DNA of 64,000 nt from Streptomyces halstedii (GTDB lineage Bacteria > Actinomycetota > Actinomycetes > Streptomycetales > Streptomycetaceae), in contig JOAZ01000022.1 in the NCBI GenBank assembly GCA_000720535.1, positions 62,001-126,000 of the forward strand, written 5' to 3'. Of the stretch, positions 35,483-43,823 are shown piece by piece. Each line of letters opens with the position of its first letter. The stretch's first letter is position 1. The translations under genes and the position numbers were made by a program. The notes beneath the pieces were generated by a model that was not told the origin of the DNA, made no database searches, and saw only the letters and a program-made list of their open reading frames with translations.

Positions 35483-35900
35483 GTCGGTCGGGAGAGGTAC
35501 AGGGCGGCGCTCGGTTTCCTGGGTGGGGGCAGGAGGCCGGGTTCGATCGCGGTCCGCGGACCGAGGCGCGGTGACGGCGGAGGCCGCCATGGCGGTTCCG
35601 GTGCTGGTCGCGTTCGTCCTGGTGCTCGTCTGGGCGCTGGTCGCCGCTTCCGACCAGATCCGTTGTGTGGACGCTGCCAGGGCGGGCGCGCGGGCGGCGG
35701 CACGCTCGGAGCCTGAGGCGGAAGTTCTGTCCGCCGCGCGGGCAGCGGCGCCGGACGGCGCCCAGGTGGAGGTGGAGCGGGCCGGTGAGCTGTGGCGGGT
35801 CCGGGTCGAGTCACCGGCGCCGGGTCCTGGCGCGCTCGCCCTGACACTGAGCGCCGAGGCGGCTGCCTTGGCCGAAGACACGATCGGGGCGGACGCGTGA
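35469..35900 (+). CDS. TadE-like pseudopilin, 143 aa
   Basis: Minor pilin of the Tad system. Basic leader of ~32 residues, then RGAVTAEAAMAVPVLVAFVLVLVWALVAA: G-xxxx-E before a hydrophobic helix, as in TadE. The exterior domain continues with DQIRCVDAARAGARAAAR, a TadE hallmark. It overlaps the pilin gene by 14 nt and the next gene by 4 nt (GTGA), so all three are coupled. Confidence 0.87.
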   Translation: MRSSESVGRGTGRRSVSWVGAGGRVRSRSADRGAVTAEAAMAVPVLVAFVLVLVWALVAASDQIRCVDAARAGARAAARSEPEAEVLSAARAAAPDGAQVEVERAGELWRVRVESPAPGPGALALTLSAEAAALAEDTIGADA

Positions 35901-36598
35901 CGAGAGGGCCAAGGCATCCCCGGACGGATCCCCCGCGCGAACCACGAGTAGAGGCCGGTCCGGGGCCGGGTCCCGGCCCCGGACGGGAGCCCGGACCCGG
36001 TTCCGAGCCCGAATGCGGTCTCGGACACGGTCCGGGACGTGGGCTCGATCCCGGCCCTGTCCCCCGCCCCGACCCCGATCCGGATCACAGGTACGGACGT
36101 GCCCCAGGTCTTGATCCCCAGGCCGGAACGCGAGCCCGACCCCGTGCCGGCACCTTGGCCGGAAGACGGGTCGGCCGTCGGGGCGAAGCGTGGGCCGAGA
36201 AGCGGGACCGGGGGATGGCGACGGTGTGGGTGGCCGTGACGACGGCGACGCTGTGTGCGGTCTTCGCGGCGGTGCTCGCGATGGGGCAGGCGGTGGTCGC
36301 CAGACACGAGGCCGGTGCCGCTGCGGATCTGGCGGCTCTCGCTGCGGCCGATCGCGCATTGCTGGGCGCGGCCGAGGCGTGTGAGGCGGCGAGGGAAGTG
36401 ACCGGGGCGCAGAAGGCGGAACTGGTGCGGTGTGTGGTGCGGGGGGACATCGCTGACGTGACCGCACGCGCTCGCTTCGGCCTGTACGCACCAGAGGCCA
36501 GATCGAGAGCCGGCCCTCCGACGGCACAGGCTCCCGACACACCCGACGTGCCGTCGTTCACCCGGAGTTCAGCGGCCTGGGAGGGGAGCCGCGCATGA
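35897..36598 (+). CDS. TadE/G-like protein of the helicase/secretion neighbourhood, 233 aa
   Basis: The C-terminal half has RDRGMATVWVAVTTATLCAVFAAVLAMGQ, a hydrophobic helix like those of Rv3655c-type TadE/TadG-like proteins, then RHEAGAAADLAALAAADRAL, their conserved helix. The pilin-type Glu at +5 is missing (Val instead). The first ~105 residues are a low-complexity stretch rich in Gly, Pro and Arg with GPG and DPD repeats, not usual for the family. GTG at 35897 overlaps the TadE stop; an alternative start close to the helix would remove the repeat. It ends the Tad operon, convergent with the helicase. Confidence 0.8.
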   Translation: MTRGPRHPRTDPPREPRVEAGPGPGPGPGREPGPGSEPECGLGHGPGRGLDPGPVPRPDPDPDHRYGRAPGLDPQAGTRARPRAGTLAGRRVGRRGEAWAEKRDRGMATVWVAVTTATLCAVFAAVLAMGQAVVARHEAGAAADLAALAAADRALLGAAEACEAAREVTGAQKAELVRCVVRGDIADVTARARFGLYAPEARSRAGPPTAQAPDTPDVPSFTRSSAAWEGSRA

Positions 36599-36728
36599 CC
36601 GTGACGTAGCCGTGGGACAGCCATTTGTTGAGGTGCTGGTGCTGGTGCTGGTGGTGCCACGCGGACGGGCTCGGGAGGGAGGAGGAGGCCGTGGGGTGCC
36701 GGTGTGATCCGGGTGTGGCCGTGGCAGT

Positions 36729-39248
36729 TCAGGGCGCCGTGGTGGCGGGCGGCAGGGGGTGGTGCTCGTTGCCTTCCGGCTGCCGGCCGTCGCCGGGGTC
36801 CGGCGGGGCGGTCCGGAGGAGCTCGGTCAGAAGGCGTACGGCGCCCCTTTTGTGCAGTGGGTCGTTTCCGTTGCCGCACTTGGGGGACTGGATGCAGGAC
36901 GGGCAACCGGCCTCGCACTCGCAGGACGCGATGGCCTGCCGGGTCGCCGTCAGCCACGCACGTGCCGTCCGGAAGGCCCGTTCCGCGAAGCCCGCTCCGC
37001 CGGGGTGGCCGTCGTAGACGAAGACCGTCGGCAGCAGCGTGTCGGGGTGGAGCGGCACGGAGACTCCGCCGATGTCCCAGCGGTCGCAGGTGGCGAACAG
37101 CGGGAGCATGCCGATGGAGGCGTGTTCGGCGGCGTGCAGGGCGCCGCCGAGGATCTCGGGACTGATTCCGGCGGCGTCGAGCTGGTCCTCCGTGACCGTC
37201 CACCACACGGCACGGGTGCGAAGGGTGCGGGGCGGCAGGTCGAGTTTGGTCTCGCCCAGGACTTCCCCGGTGATCAGTCTGCGACGCAGGAAGGAGACGA
37301 CTTGGTTGGTGACCTCGACCGAGCCGAAGCAGAGCCGCCCGTCACCCCAGGGAATCTCGGTGTCGGTCTCCAGGACGCTGATGGCGGTCGTGTCGCGCGC
37401 GGTGGTCGAGTACGGCGGAACGGCTTCCTCGACCAAGGCCACCGAGTCCCGCAGGTCAAGCTTCCGTACCAGGTATGTGCGGCCCTGGTGAAGATGGACG
37501 GCGCCCTCGTGCACGGTGGTGTGCGCGGCGGACTCGTCGACCGTGCCCAGCAGCCGGCCGGTGCCCTCCTCGACGATCTGGACCGGGCGCCCTCCCTCGC
37601 CGCGGATGCCGGTGAGATCGGCGGCCCGCTCGCGGCGGGTCCAGTGCCAGCCCGTCGTACGCCTGCGCAGCAGTCCCGCGGCCTCCAGCTGCGGCAGCAG
37701 ATCGGGTACGGCGGGACCGAAGAGCGCGACGTCGGCCTCGGTCAACGGGAGCTCGGCGGCGGCGGCGCACAGGTGCGGGGCGAGGACGTACGGGTTGTCG
37801 GGGTCGAGCACCGTCGACTCCACGGGCTGCTGGAAGAGCGCCTCGGGATGGTGGACCAGGAAGGTGTCCAGCGGGTCGTCCCGGGCCACCAGGACGGCGA
37901 GTGCGCCCTGCCCGGAGCGTCCCGCACGGCCCGCCTGCTGCCACAGGGACGCCCGGGTGCCGGGGTAGCCGGCGATGACGACGGCGTCGAGGCCCGAGAC
38001 GTCGATGCCGAGCTCCAGGGCCGTCGTGGCGGCGAGGCCGAGAAGCTCGCCGGAGTGCAGGGCCCGCTCCAGGGCCCGGCGCTCCTCGGGCAGATAGCCG
38101 CCGCGGTAGGCGGCGACCCGGCGGGGCAGAGCCCGGTCCACTTCGGCCAGCCGCTCCTTCGCGATGACGGAGATCAGTTCCGCTCCGCGTCTGGAGCGCA
38201 CGAAGGCCACCGAGCGGACCCCCTGGAGGGTCAGGTCGGTCAGGAGGTCGGCGGTCTCCGCGGTGGCGGTGCGGCGCACGGGAGCCCCCCTCTCGCCGTG
38301 CAGCTCGGTGAGAGGCGGCTCCCAGAGGGCGAAGACCATCTCGCCTCTGGGCGAGGCGTCGTCGGCGACCTCTCTGACGGGCAGGCCGGTGAGGTGGCCT
38401 GCCGCGACGGACGGCTGCGCCGCGGTGGCGGAGGCGAGGAGGAAGACCGGTTCGGAGCCGTAGCGGGCGCACAGGCGGCGCAGACGGCGTAGTACCTGGG
38501 CGACGTGGGAGCCGAAGACGCCCCGGTAGGTGTGGCACTCGTCGATGACGACGAAGCGCAGGGCGCGCAGGAAGGAGGCCCATCGAGGGTGGGACGGAAG
38601 TATGCCCCGGTGCAGCATGTCGGGGTTGGTGAGTACGTAGTTGGCGTACTGGCGCACCCATTCGCGTTCTTCGACCGGCGTGTCCCCGTCGTAGACCGCG
38701 GGCCGGACGGCTGTACCGAGCGGTTCCGCGAGCGCCTTCACCGAGCGCAGCTGGTCCGCGGCGAGCGCCTTCGTGGGCGCGAGGTACAGGGCGGTGGTCC
38801 CTCGGCCGTTCGGGGCCCGGGAGCCGTCGAGGAGGGTGCTCAGGACGGGGGCCAGGTACGCGAGGGACTTCCCCGAGGCCGTTCCCGTGGCGATGACGAC
38901 GGACTCGCCGTCCAGGGCGTGCTCGGCGGCGGCGGCCTGGTGGGTCCACGGATGGTCGATTCCGGCCCGGCCAATCGCGGCGACCACTTCCGGCCGGATG
39001 CGTTCGGGCCAGATGGCATGGGTTCCCTCGCGCGGGGGCAGGTGCTCCGTATGAGTGATGCGCGCTGCCCGGCTCGCCCCTGCGGCGAGCCGGTCGAGGA
39101 CCACTGCGGGAGACGGGCGCGAGCTGCCGTTCTCGGGTGGTTGACTGGGGCGGTGATTCTTGGCCATCGACACCGAGTGTGTCACCGGCATGACGGACAA
39201 TGGTCCCAAGGCGTCGTGCATGGCTGCTGGTAAGTGATCGAATGCCAT
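36729..39248 (-). CDS. DEAD/DEAH-box helicase with C-terminal DUF1998-type domain, 839 aa
   Basis: Superfamily 2 helicase of the YprA/MrfA-like 'helicase/secretion neighbourhood' group; relatives of B. subtilis MrfA repair mitomycin-type DNA lesions. Motifs: Q-motif region HPWTHQAAAAEHAL, Walker A ATGTASGKSLAY, DECHTYRG (motif II), LASATAAQP (motif III) and GRAGRSGQGALAV (motif VI). The C-terminal domain has four cysteines (CECEAGCPSCI...PKCGNG), probably zinc-binding. The start MAFDHLPAAMHDALG at 39248 is the form I recall in streptomycetes; it places a TTA codon at position 6 (39231-39233). Later ATGs at 39221 or 39167 would exclude it. Divergent from bldG with 79 bp between. Confidence 0.92.
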   Translation of the reverse strand: MAFDHLPAAMHDALGPLSVMPVTHSVSMAKNHRPSQPPENGSSRPSPAVVLDRLAAGASRAARITHTEHLPPREGTHAIWPERIRPEVVAAIGRAGIDHPWTHQAAAAEHALDGESVVIATGTASGKSLAYLAPVLSTLLDGSRAPNGRGTTALYLAPTKALAADQLRSVKALAEPLGTAVRPAVYDGDTPVEEREWVRQYANYVLTNPDMLHRGILPSHPRWASFLRALRFVVIDECHTYRGVFGSHVAQVLRRLRRLCARYGSEPVFLLASATAAQPSVAAGHLTGLPVREVADDASPRGEMVFALWEPPLTELHGERGAPVRRTATAETADLLTDLTLQGVRSVAFVRSRRGAELISVIAKERLAEVDRALPRRVAAYRGGYLPEERRALERALHSGELLGLAATTALELGIDVSGLDAVVIAGYPGTRASLWQQAGRAGRSGQGALAVLVARDDPLDTFLVHHPEALFQQPVESTVLDPDNPYVLAPHLCAAAAELPLTEADVALFGPAVPDLLPQLEAAGLLRRRTTGWHWTRRERAADLTGIRGEGGRPVQIVEEGTGRLLGTVDESAAHTTVHEGAVHLHQGRTYLVRKLDLRDSVALVEEAVPPYSTTARDTTAISVLETDTEIPWGDGRLCFGSVEVTNQVVSFLRRRLITGEVLGETKLDLPPRTLRTRAVWWTVTEDQLDAAGISPEILGGALHAAEHASIGMLPLFATCDRWDIGGVSVPLHPDTLLPTVFVYDGHPGGAGFAERAFRTARAWLTATRQAIASCECEAGCPSCIQSPKCGNGNDPLHKRGAVRLLTELLRTAPPDPGDGRQPEGNEHHPLPPATTAP

Positions 39249-39327
39249 CGCGGCTGGCGATCCGTCCCCTGGCCTCCGTCGGGGAGACCGAGGGGCGACC
39301 GCTCGATAGCAAGGTGCTGGAGGATCC

Positions 39328-39681
39328 GTGGACCTGTCCTTGTCGACTCGCAATGTGTCCGGCCCTGGTGGCGACCGTACGGTCGTCGAGGTCGGTGGCG
39401 AGATTGATGTGTATACCGCGCCCAAGCTGCGCGAGCAGTTGGTCGAGTTGGTGAATGACGGCAGCTACCACCTGGTTGTCGACATGGAAGGTGTCGACTT
39501 CCTCGACTCCACCGGACTCGGCGTGCTCGTGGGTGGGCTGAAGCGTGTCCGGGCCCATGAGGGCTCACTGCGTCTGGTGTGCAACCAGGAGCGCATTCTC
39601 AAAATCTTCCGGATCACAGGCCTGACCAAGGTGTTCCCCATCCACACCACGGTCGATGAGGCTGTCGCGGCCACTGACTGA
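39328..39681 (+). CDS. bldG: anti-anti-sigma factor BldG, 117 aa
   Basis: STAS-domain partner-switch protein needed for aerial hyphae and antibiotic production in Streptomyces. The sequence [38 protein letters not shown] is near-identical to BldG as I know it. The phosphorylation motif [13 protein letters not shown] places the regulatory serine at S61. GTG start at 39328 with GGAGG 5 nt upstream. It is followed by its anti-sigma partner 248 nt later. When unphosphorylated it should bind one or more anti-sigma factors and free a stress or developmental sigma factor. Confidence 0.96.
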   Translation: MDLSLSTRNVSGPGGDRTVVEVGGEIDVYTAPKLREQLVELVNDGSYHLVVDMEGVDFLDSTGLGVLVGGLKRVRAHEGSLRLVCNQERILKIFRITGLTKVFPIHTTVDEAVAATD

Positions 39682-39929
39682 TCAGCCGGAGGTCACTGAC
39701 TGATCCGCCGGATCGGGTCGGCCGGTCCTCCGGCCGACCAGATGGTGGCCCGGCGGACCAGGCCGTGTCCAGGCCGGCAGACGGCAGCGGGCAGGCCGTC
39801 ACGAGCAGGTGGTCGACCTCTTCGGTCGACTGCCGGCTTCGTCGGTTTCCGGAGGAAGATGGAAACCAGGGTTCCGGGCGCCACGCTCGGGCCTCTGAGA
39901 AGCACGCCCAAACGTTCGAGGGGGATGGC

Positions 39930-40376
39930 ATGCCAACCGTTGAACTCCGCTTCAGCGCTCAGCCCGAGCACGTCAGGACGGCACGCCTGGTGGCGGCCGC
40001 CGTGGCGCGTCGGGCCGGTGTCGACGAGGCGGTGCTCGACGAGGTCAGGCTCGCTGTCGGCGAGGCGTGCAGCCGTGCTGTCGGACTGCACCGGAGCCAT
40101 GACATCACCGCCCCGGTGACCGTGGTGCTGATCGAAGAGGAGAAGGCGTTCTCCATCGAGGTGGGTGACGCGGTTCCCGGCCCGGGGGACAACACCTCGC
40201 TGCCCGGACGGTTCCGTGGCGCGGGCGGCGGGCCGGAGACGGACGCCGACAGCGAGGACGAGATGGGTCTCGCGGTCATCAGCGGTCTCGTGGACGACGT
40301 GGAGGTCCGGTCGGCCACGGACGGCGGAGTGATCCGTATGAGCTGGCCGACGACGCCTGCGGTCGTCGCCCCCTGA
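39930..40376 (+). CDS. anti-sigma factor, RsbW/SpoIIAB-like ATPase, BldG partner, 148 aa
   Basis: HATPase_c-type serine kinase/anti-sigma fold. The N-box region reads DEVRLAVGEACSRAVGLHR, with the usual Asn of ExxxNAxxH altered, and the later EMGLAVISGLVDDVEV matches the G2 region. The altered N-box suggests weak or absent kinase activity. MPTVELRFSAQPEHVRTARL at the start has GAGGGGG upstream. It corresponds to the gene downstream of bldG in S. coelicolor (SCO3548), which is co-transcribed with it and interacts with BldG. Confidence 0.9.
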   Translation: MPTVELRFSAQPEHVRTARLVAAAVARRAGVDEAVLDEVRLAVGEACSRAVGLHRSHDITAPVTVVLIEEEKAFSIEVGDAVPGPGDNTSLPGRFRGAGGGPETDADSEDEMGLAVISGLVDDVEVRSATDGGVIRMSWPTTPAVVAP

Positions 40377-40790
40377 GCGTCGCGCGCTCGGTGAGGGACG
40401 ACTACGGGACGCGTAACCCGGACGGCGTTGCCGGACAGCGCGTCGTTCGCACCGCGCGTCTTTCGCACTGCGCGTCCTCTTTCCCTTCCCCTCATTCCAC
40501 TGTTCTCTCTTCCTCCCGGCGTCACCCGTACTGGCAGATCAGGACGAGGTCAGCTGTCGGAGCGTCAGGAAGTCGACGTCTCCTCTGCGCTGACATGGCG
40601 TCGGGCGCGCCGCGTGCTCGTCCATGCGGTCGCGGGCGTGCGGGTCGAGCTGTTCGGGTGAGTTGAATCTCCCTCGCTCCTCTTGGTGCAAATGGCTGCA
40701 AAAGCACGCACATCAGATGCCTGCCGCCTGAATGTCGCCCACTTGGCGTGTAAGTTCCGGGGCCGAGAGCCTTGGAAGGGACCCAATCCG
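40377..40790. other. intergenic region upstream of a lipoprotein gene
   Basis: 414 bp. It holds a strongly pyrimidine-rich tract at about 40460-40520 (mostly C/T on the plus strand) and a TGCAAATGGCTGCAAAA direct repeat of TGCAAA at 40687-40702. A promoter for the lipoprotein gene is likely in 40680-40780. No terminator-like stem of note follows the anti-sigma gene. Confidence 0.4.
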
Positions 40791-41429
40791 GTGAACAAGA
40801 AGCTTGCGGCCGCGCTGTCCGGCGGTGCGGTACTCGTACTGACGCTGTCGGGCTGCAGTGACGACAGCGACGACAAGGTGAACGACTGGGCGAAGAAGGT
40901 CTGCGACCAGGTCCAGCCCCAGCTGCAGAAGATCGCGAACGCCAATGCCGCGATCCAGGAGCAGACGGCCGACAACAGCAAGCCCGCCGACGTGCAGAAG
41001 ACCGACTCGGCCGCCTTCCAGCAGATCTCGCAGGCCTACAAGGCGCTGGGCGCCGCTGTCGACTCGGCGGGCCCGCCGCCCGTCGACGACGGCGAGACCA
41101 CACAGAAGGAGGCCGTGAAGGAGCTCAACGCCTCCTCCACCGCCTACGCGAACCTGAGGACGAAGGTCGACGCGCTCGACACCGGTGATCAAGCCAAGTT
41201 CGCCGACGGCCTCAAGGGCATCGCGGACGAGCTGAACAAGATCAGCACCAACGGCGACCAGGCCTTGAAGAAGCTTCAGTCCGGCAAGGTCGGCACCGCG
41301 ATGTCGAAGCAGAAGGGCTGCCAGAAGCCGACGGCTTCCACCTCGCCCGCCGCCGCGCCGCCGGCTACCGCGTCCGACGACGCGTCGAAGTCCGCCTCGC
41401 CCACGCCCTCCAAGGCCGAGAAGGAATAG
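40791..41429 (+). CDS. small lipoprotein, 212 aa
   Basis: Exported lipoprotein: VNKKLAAALSGG, hydrophobic stretch, lipobox LSGC with C22. The mature part is helical and charged (DDKVNDWAKKVCDQVQPQLQKIANANAAIQEQ...), with a cysteine pair C42-like and C near residue 183 that could form a disulphide, and an Ala/Ser/Pro/Lys-rich tail (~185-212). No enzyme motif is present. GTG start at 40791 with GGAAGGGA upstream. It lies downstream of the bldG pair as in other streptomycetes. Function unknown. Confidence 0.85.
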   Translation: MNKKLAAALSGGAVLVLTLSGCSDDSDDKVNDWAKKVCDQVQPQLQKIANANAAIQEQTADNSKPADVQKTDSAAFQQISQAYKALGAAVDSAGPPPVDDGETTQKEAVKELNASSTAYANLRTKVDALDTGDQAKFADGLKGIADELNKISTNGDQALKKLQSGKVGTAMSKQKGCQKPTASTSPAAAPPATASDDASKSASPTPSKAEKE

Positions 41430-41500
41430 CGAGGCGTAGCGCGCGGGCCGGGCCACGCCGCGTTCGGCCGCCCGTGAGAGCTCCCGAGGGGCGCCGCGCA

Positions 41501-41533
41501 CGGCCCGGCCGCCCTCTCCGGGCGGCCGGGCCG
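41501..41533 (+). terminator. terminator of the lipoprotein gene
   Basis: CGGCCCGGCCGCC (41501-41513) and its exact complement (41521-41533) form a 13-bp stem with a 7-nt loop, 72 nt past the stop and 36 nt before the next gene. Confidence 0.75.
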
Positions 41534-41568
41534 CTGCCGTTGTCAGAGGAAGCGGACACAATGGGCGG

Positions 41569-43095
41569 GTGAGTACGACCAGCCTTCCCGCATCCGCCCG
41601 CACCCCTCGGCTCCGCGAAGCCCTGCTCGCCGCCGACTTCACCGCCGACGGCCTTCTCGAACGGCTCGGCGCACCCGCCTACGCCGCTCTCGCGCGCAGT
41701 GAGACCGTCCCCGCCCTCCGGGCCACCCGAGGGGACTCGCCGCTCGACACGCTGGTGCGGCTGTTCCTCCTCCAGCGTCCCGTCCCGGCCGCCGCCGCGG
41801 CCCTCGCTCTTCCGCTGGAGGAGTCGGTGGAGGACGGCTGGCTGGTCCGAGGGGCGGACGACCTGATCCGGGCGGCCGTCGACATACGGCCGTACAGCGG
41901 TCCCGAGGGCCAGGACTGGTTCATCGTGTCCGACCTGGGATGCGCGGTCGGCGGGGCCGGAGGCATCGGCTCGCACGAGGAGGGCGTCGTCCTCGGCGTC
42001 GGCGGGGCGTCCACCACGCTGGCCGGGATCACCGTCCGCAGGCCCGTCGGATCCGCCCTCGACCTCGGGACGGGCTCCGGCATCCAGGCGCTGCACGCCG
42101 CACAGCACGCCAACCGGGTCACCGCCACGGACGTCAACCCGCGTGCTCTGGAGTTCACCCGGCTCACCCTCGCCCTGTCCGGCGCCGCCCCGGCCGATCT
42201 CCGGGAGGGCTCCCTGTTCGAGCCCGTCGGCGACCTGACGTACGACCTGATCGTCTCCAACCCGCCCTTCGTCATCTCCCCGGGCGCCCGGCTCACGTAC
42301 CGCGACGGGGGCATGGGCGGGGACGACCTGTGCCGGACCCTCGTCGAGCAGGCGGGCGCCCGGCTGAACGAGGGGGGATACGCGCAGTTCCTGGCCAACT
42401 GGCAGCACGTCGAGGGGGAGGAGTGGCAGGACCGGGTGCGTTCCTGGGTGCCGCGGGGCTGCGACGCGTGGATCGTGCAGCGCGAGGTGCAGGACGTCAC
42501 GCAGTACACCGAGCTGTGGCTGCGCGACAGCGGCGACCACCGCGCGGACCCCGCCGAGTACACCGAGCGGTACGAGGCGTGGCTGGACGAGTTCGAGGCC
42601 CGCAGCACCAAGGCCGTGGGCTTCGGCTGGATCACGCTCAGGAAGTCCGCCGCTGCCGCCGCCGGGAACCCGTCGGTCGTCGCCGAGGAGTGGCCGCACT
42701 CGGTGGAGCAGCCCCTCGGGCCGGCCGTGGAGGCCCACTTCGCGCGCCAGGACTATCTGCGTGAGCACGACGACGCGGCGCTGCTCGGGACGCACTTCAC
42801 CCTCGCCGAGGAGATCGTGCAGGAGCAGGTCGGCCTGCCGGGCGCCGAGGATCCGGAGCATGTGGTGCTGCGTCAGCACCGGGGCATGCGGCGGGCGACC
42901 AAGGTCGACTCGGTCGGAGCGGGATTCGCGGGTGTGTGCGACGGTTCGCTGCCCGCCGGCCGGATCCTGGACGCCATCGCCCAGTTGACGGCGGAGGACC
43001 CGGTGCTCCTGCGGGACCGTACACCCCAGGCGATCCGGCTGCTGGTCGAGGAAGGCTTCCTGGAGCCCGTCCGGGGTGGTGCGCCGGAGCGCTGA
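41569..43095 (+). CDS. class I SAM-dependent methyltransferase with N-terminal extension, 508 aa
   Basis: Methyltransferase of the HemK/PrmC/RlmG-like 'small' group. SAM motif I is LDLGTGSGIQAL (164-175) and the catalytic motif IV NPPF is at 231-234, typical for N-methylation of Gln, Ade or Gua. Residues 1-155 form an accessory helical domain (often called DUF7059), and ~390-508 a C-terminal winged-helix-like region. The target may be rRNA, DNA or a protein; the sequence does not decide. GTG start at 41569. Confidence 0.88.
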   Translation: MSTTSLPASARTPRLREALLAADFTADGLLERLGAPAYAALARSETVPALRATRGDSPLDTLVRLFLLQRPVPAAAAALALPLEESVEDGWLVRGADDLIRAAVDIRPYSGPEGQDWFIVSDLGCAVGGAGGIGSHEEGVVLGVGGASTTLAGITVRRPVGSALDLGTGSGIQALHAAQHANRVTATDVNPRALEFTRLTLALSGAAPADLREGSLFEPVGDLTYDLIVSNPPFVISPGARLTYRDGGMGGDDLCRTLVEQAGARLNEGGYAQFLANWQHVEGEEWQDRVRSWVPRGCDAWIVQREVQDVTQYTELWLRDSGDHRADPAEYTERYEAWLDEFEARSTKAVGFGWITLRKSAAAAAGNPSVVAEEWPHSVEQPLGPAVEAHFARQDYLREHDDAALLGTHFTLAEEIVQEQVGLPGAEDPEHVVLRQHRGMRRATKVDSVGAGFAGVCDGSLPAGRILDAIAQLTAEDPVLLRDRTPQAIRLLVEEGFLEPVRGGAPER

Positions 43096-43345
43096 CGGAC
43101 ACGTTCCGCTCCGGCGCGGACGTCGTGCGGCGCGCCGTGATCCACACCGTTCCGAACAGCGGGTTCCCGGGTGTCGAGGCGTGCGCACGCGGTCGTTGTG
43201 CGGATTCCGTTCGAGGGGGTCGCGGGCGGCCGCGAGGCGCTGTTCATCCGTGGTTCGCGTCGGCGTCGTCCGGGGGTGGCAGCCTCCCCACTGCCACGGG
43301 CGGCATCCGCCGCAGCCGACGCGGACAGGGTTGAGGGGTACGGAC

Positions 43346-43543
43346 ATGGAGAGCGTCACCGCCGGCTTGGCCGGTACGGCATTCGCACTGTTCGGAGCGG
43401 CGCTCCTGGTCTGGACGGGGGCGCGGACCATCCGGCGCGCGCCCGTCGCACTCGGTGTGAGCCCCGTCGCGTCCACCACCCTCGCCACGCTCTTCGGCGC
43501 GCTCTTCCTGGCCCTCGGCGTGTGGTTCCTCACCCACGTCTGA
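43346..43543 (+). CDS. small two-helix membrane protein, 65 aa
   Basis: MESVTAGLAGTAFALFGAALLVWTGARTIRRAP then a second hydrophobic helix ending WFLTHV. Two membrane segments (~6-25, ~42-62) joined by a basic loop (RTIRRA). The ATG at 43346 has GAGGGGTA upstream. It lies between the methyltransferase and topA genes. Function unknown; codon pattern supports a real gene. Confidence 0.7.
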   Translation: MESVTAGLAGTAFALFGAALLVWTGARTIRRAPVALGVSPVASTTLATLFGALFLALGVWFLTHV

Positions 43544-43715
43544 CCTGCCTCTCCCGAAGGGAGGATCTCCGGACGGACGTGCGTTCCCCGGTACCCCCGC
43601 CGATCCCGTGAAACCCGCGGGTGGAAGTGGTGCGAAGCGCGGACCGGGCGGTCCGGGCGGCAGGAATGCCGGAAGTCGGGTTACCGTTCGAGTGGCCGTT
43701 GCGGGCTTTTGCCGT

Positions 43716-43740
43716 TTGACACGGGGGCGGGTTGTACCGT
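43716..43740 (+). promoter_or_regulatory. possible topA promoter -35 element
   Basis: A perfect TTGACA (43716-43721) lies about 105 nt before the topA start. The downstream TACCGT at 43735 is too close (13 nt) and no other good -10 is seen, so only the -35 match is solid. topA promoters in Streptomyces respond to supercoiling, which often goes with non-standard spacing. Confidence 0.35.
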
Positions 43741-43823
43741 CACACTCCGCAGCGACAGCACCGCGGGCAGCGTCACAGGGCTGCCCGGATGCCCACCCGT
43801 GCCGACCGGAGAGAAGAGCGAAG

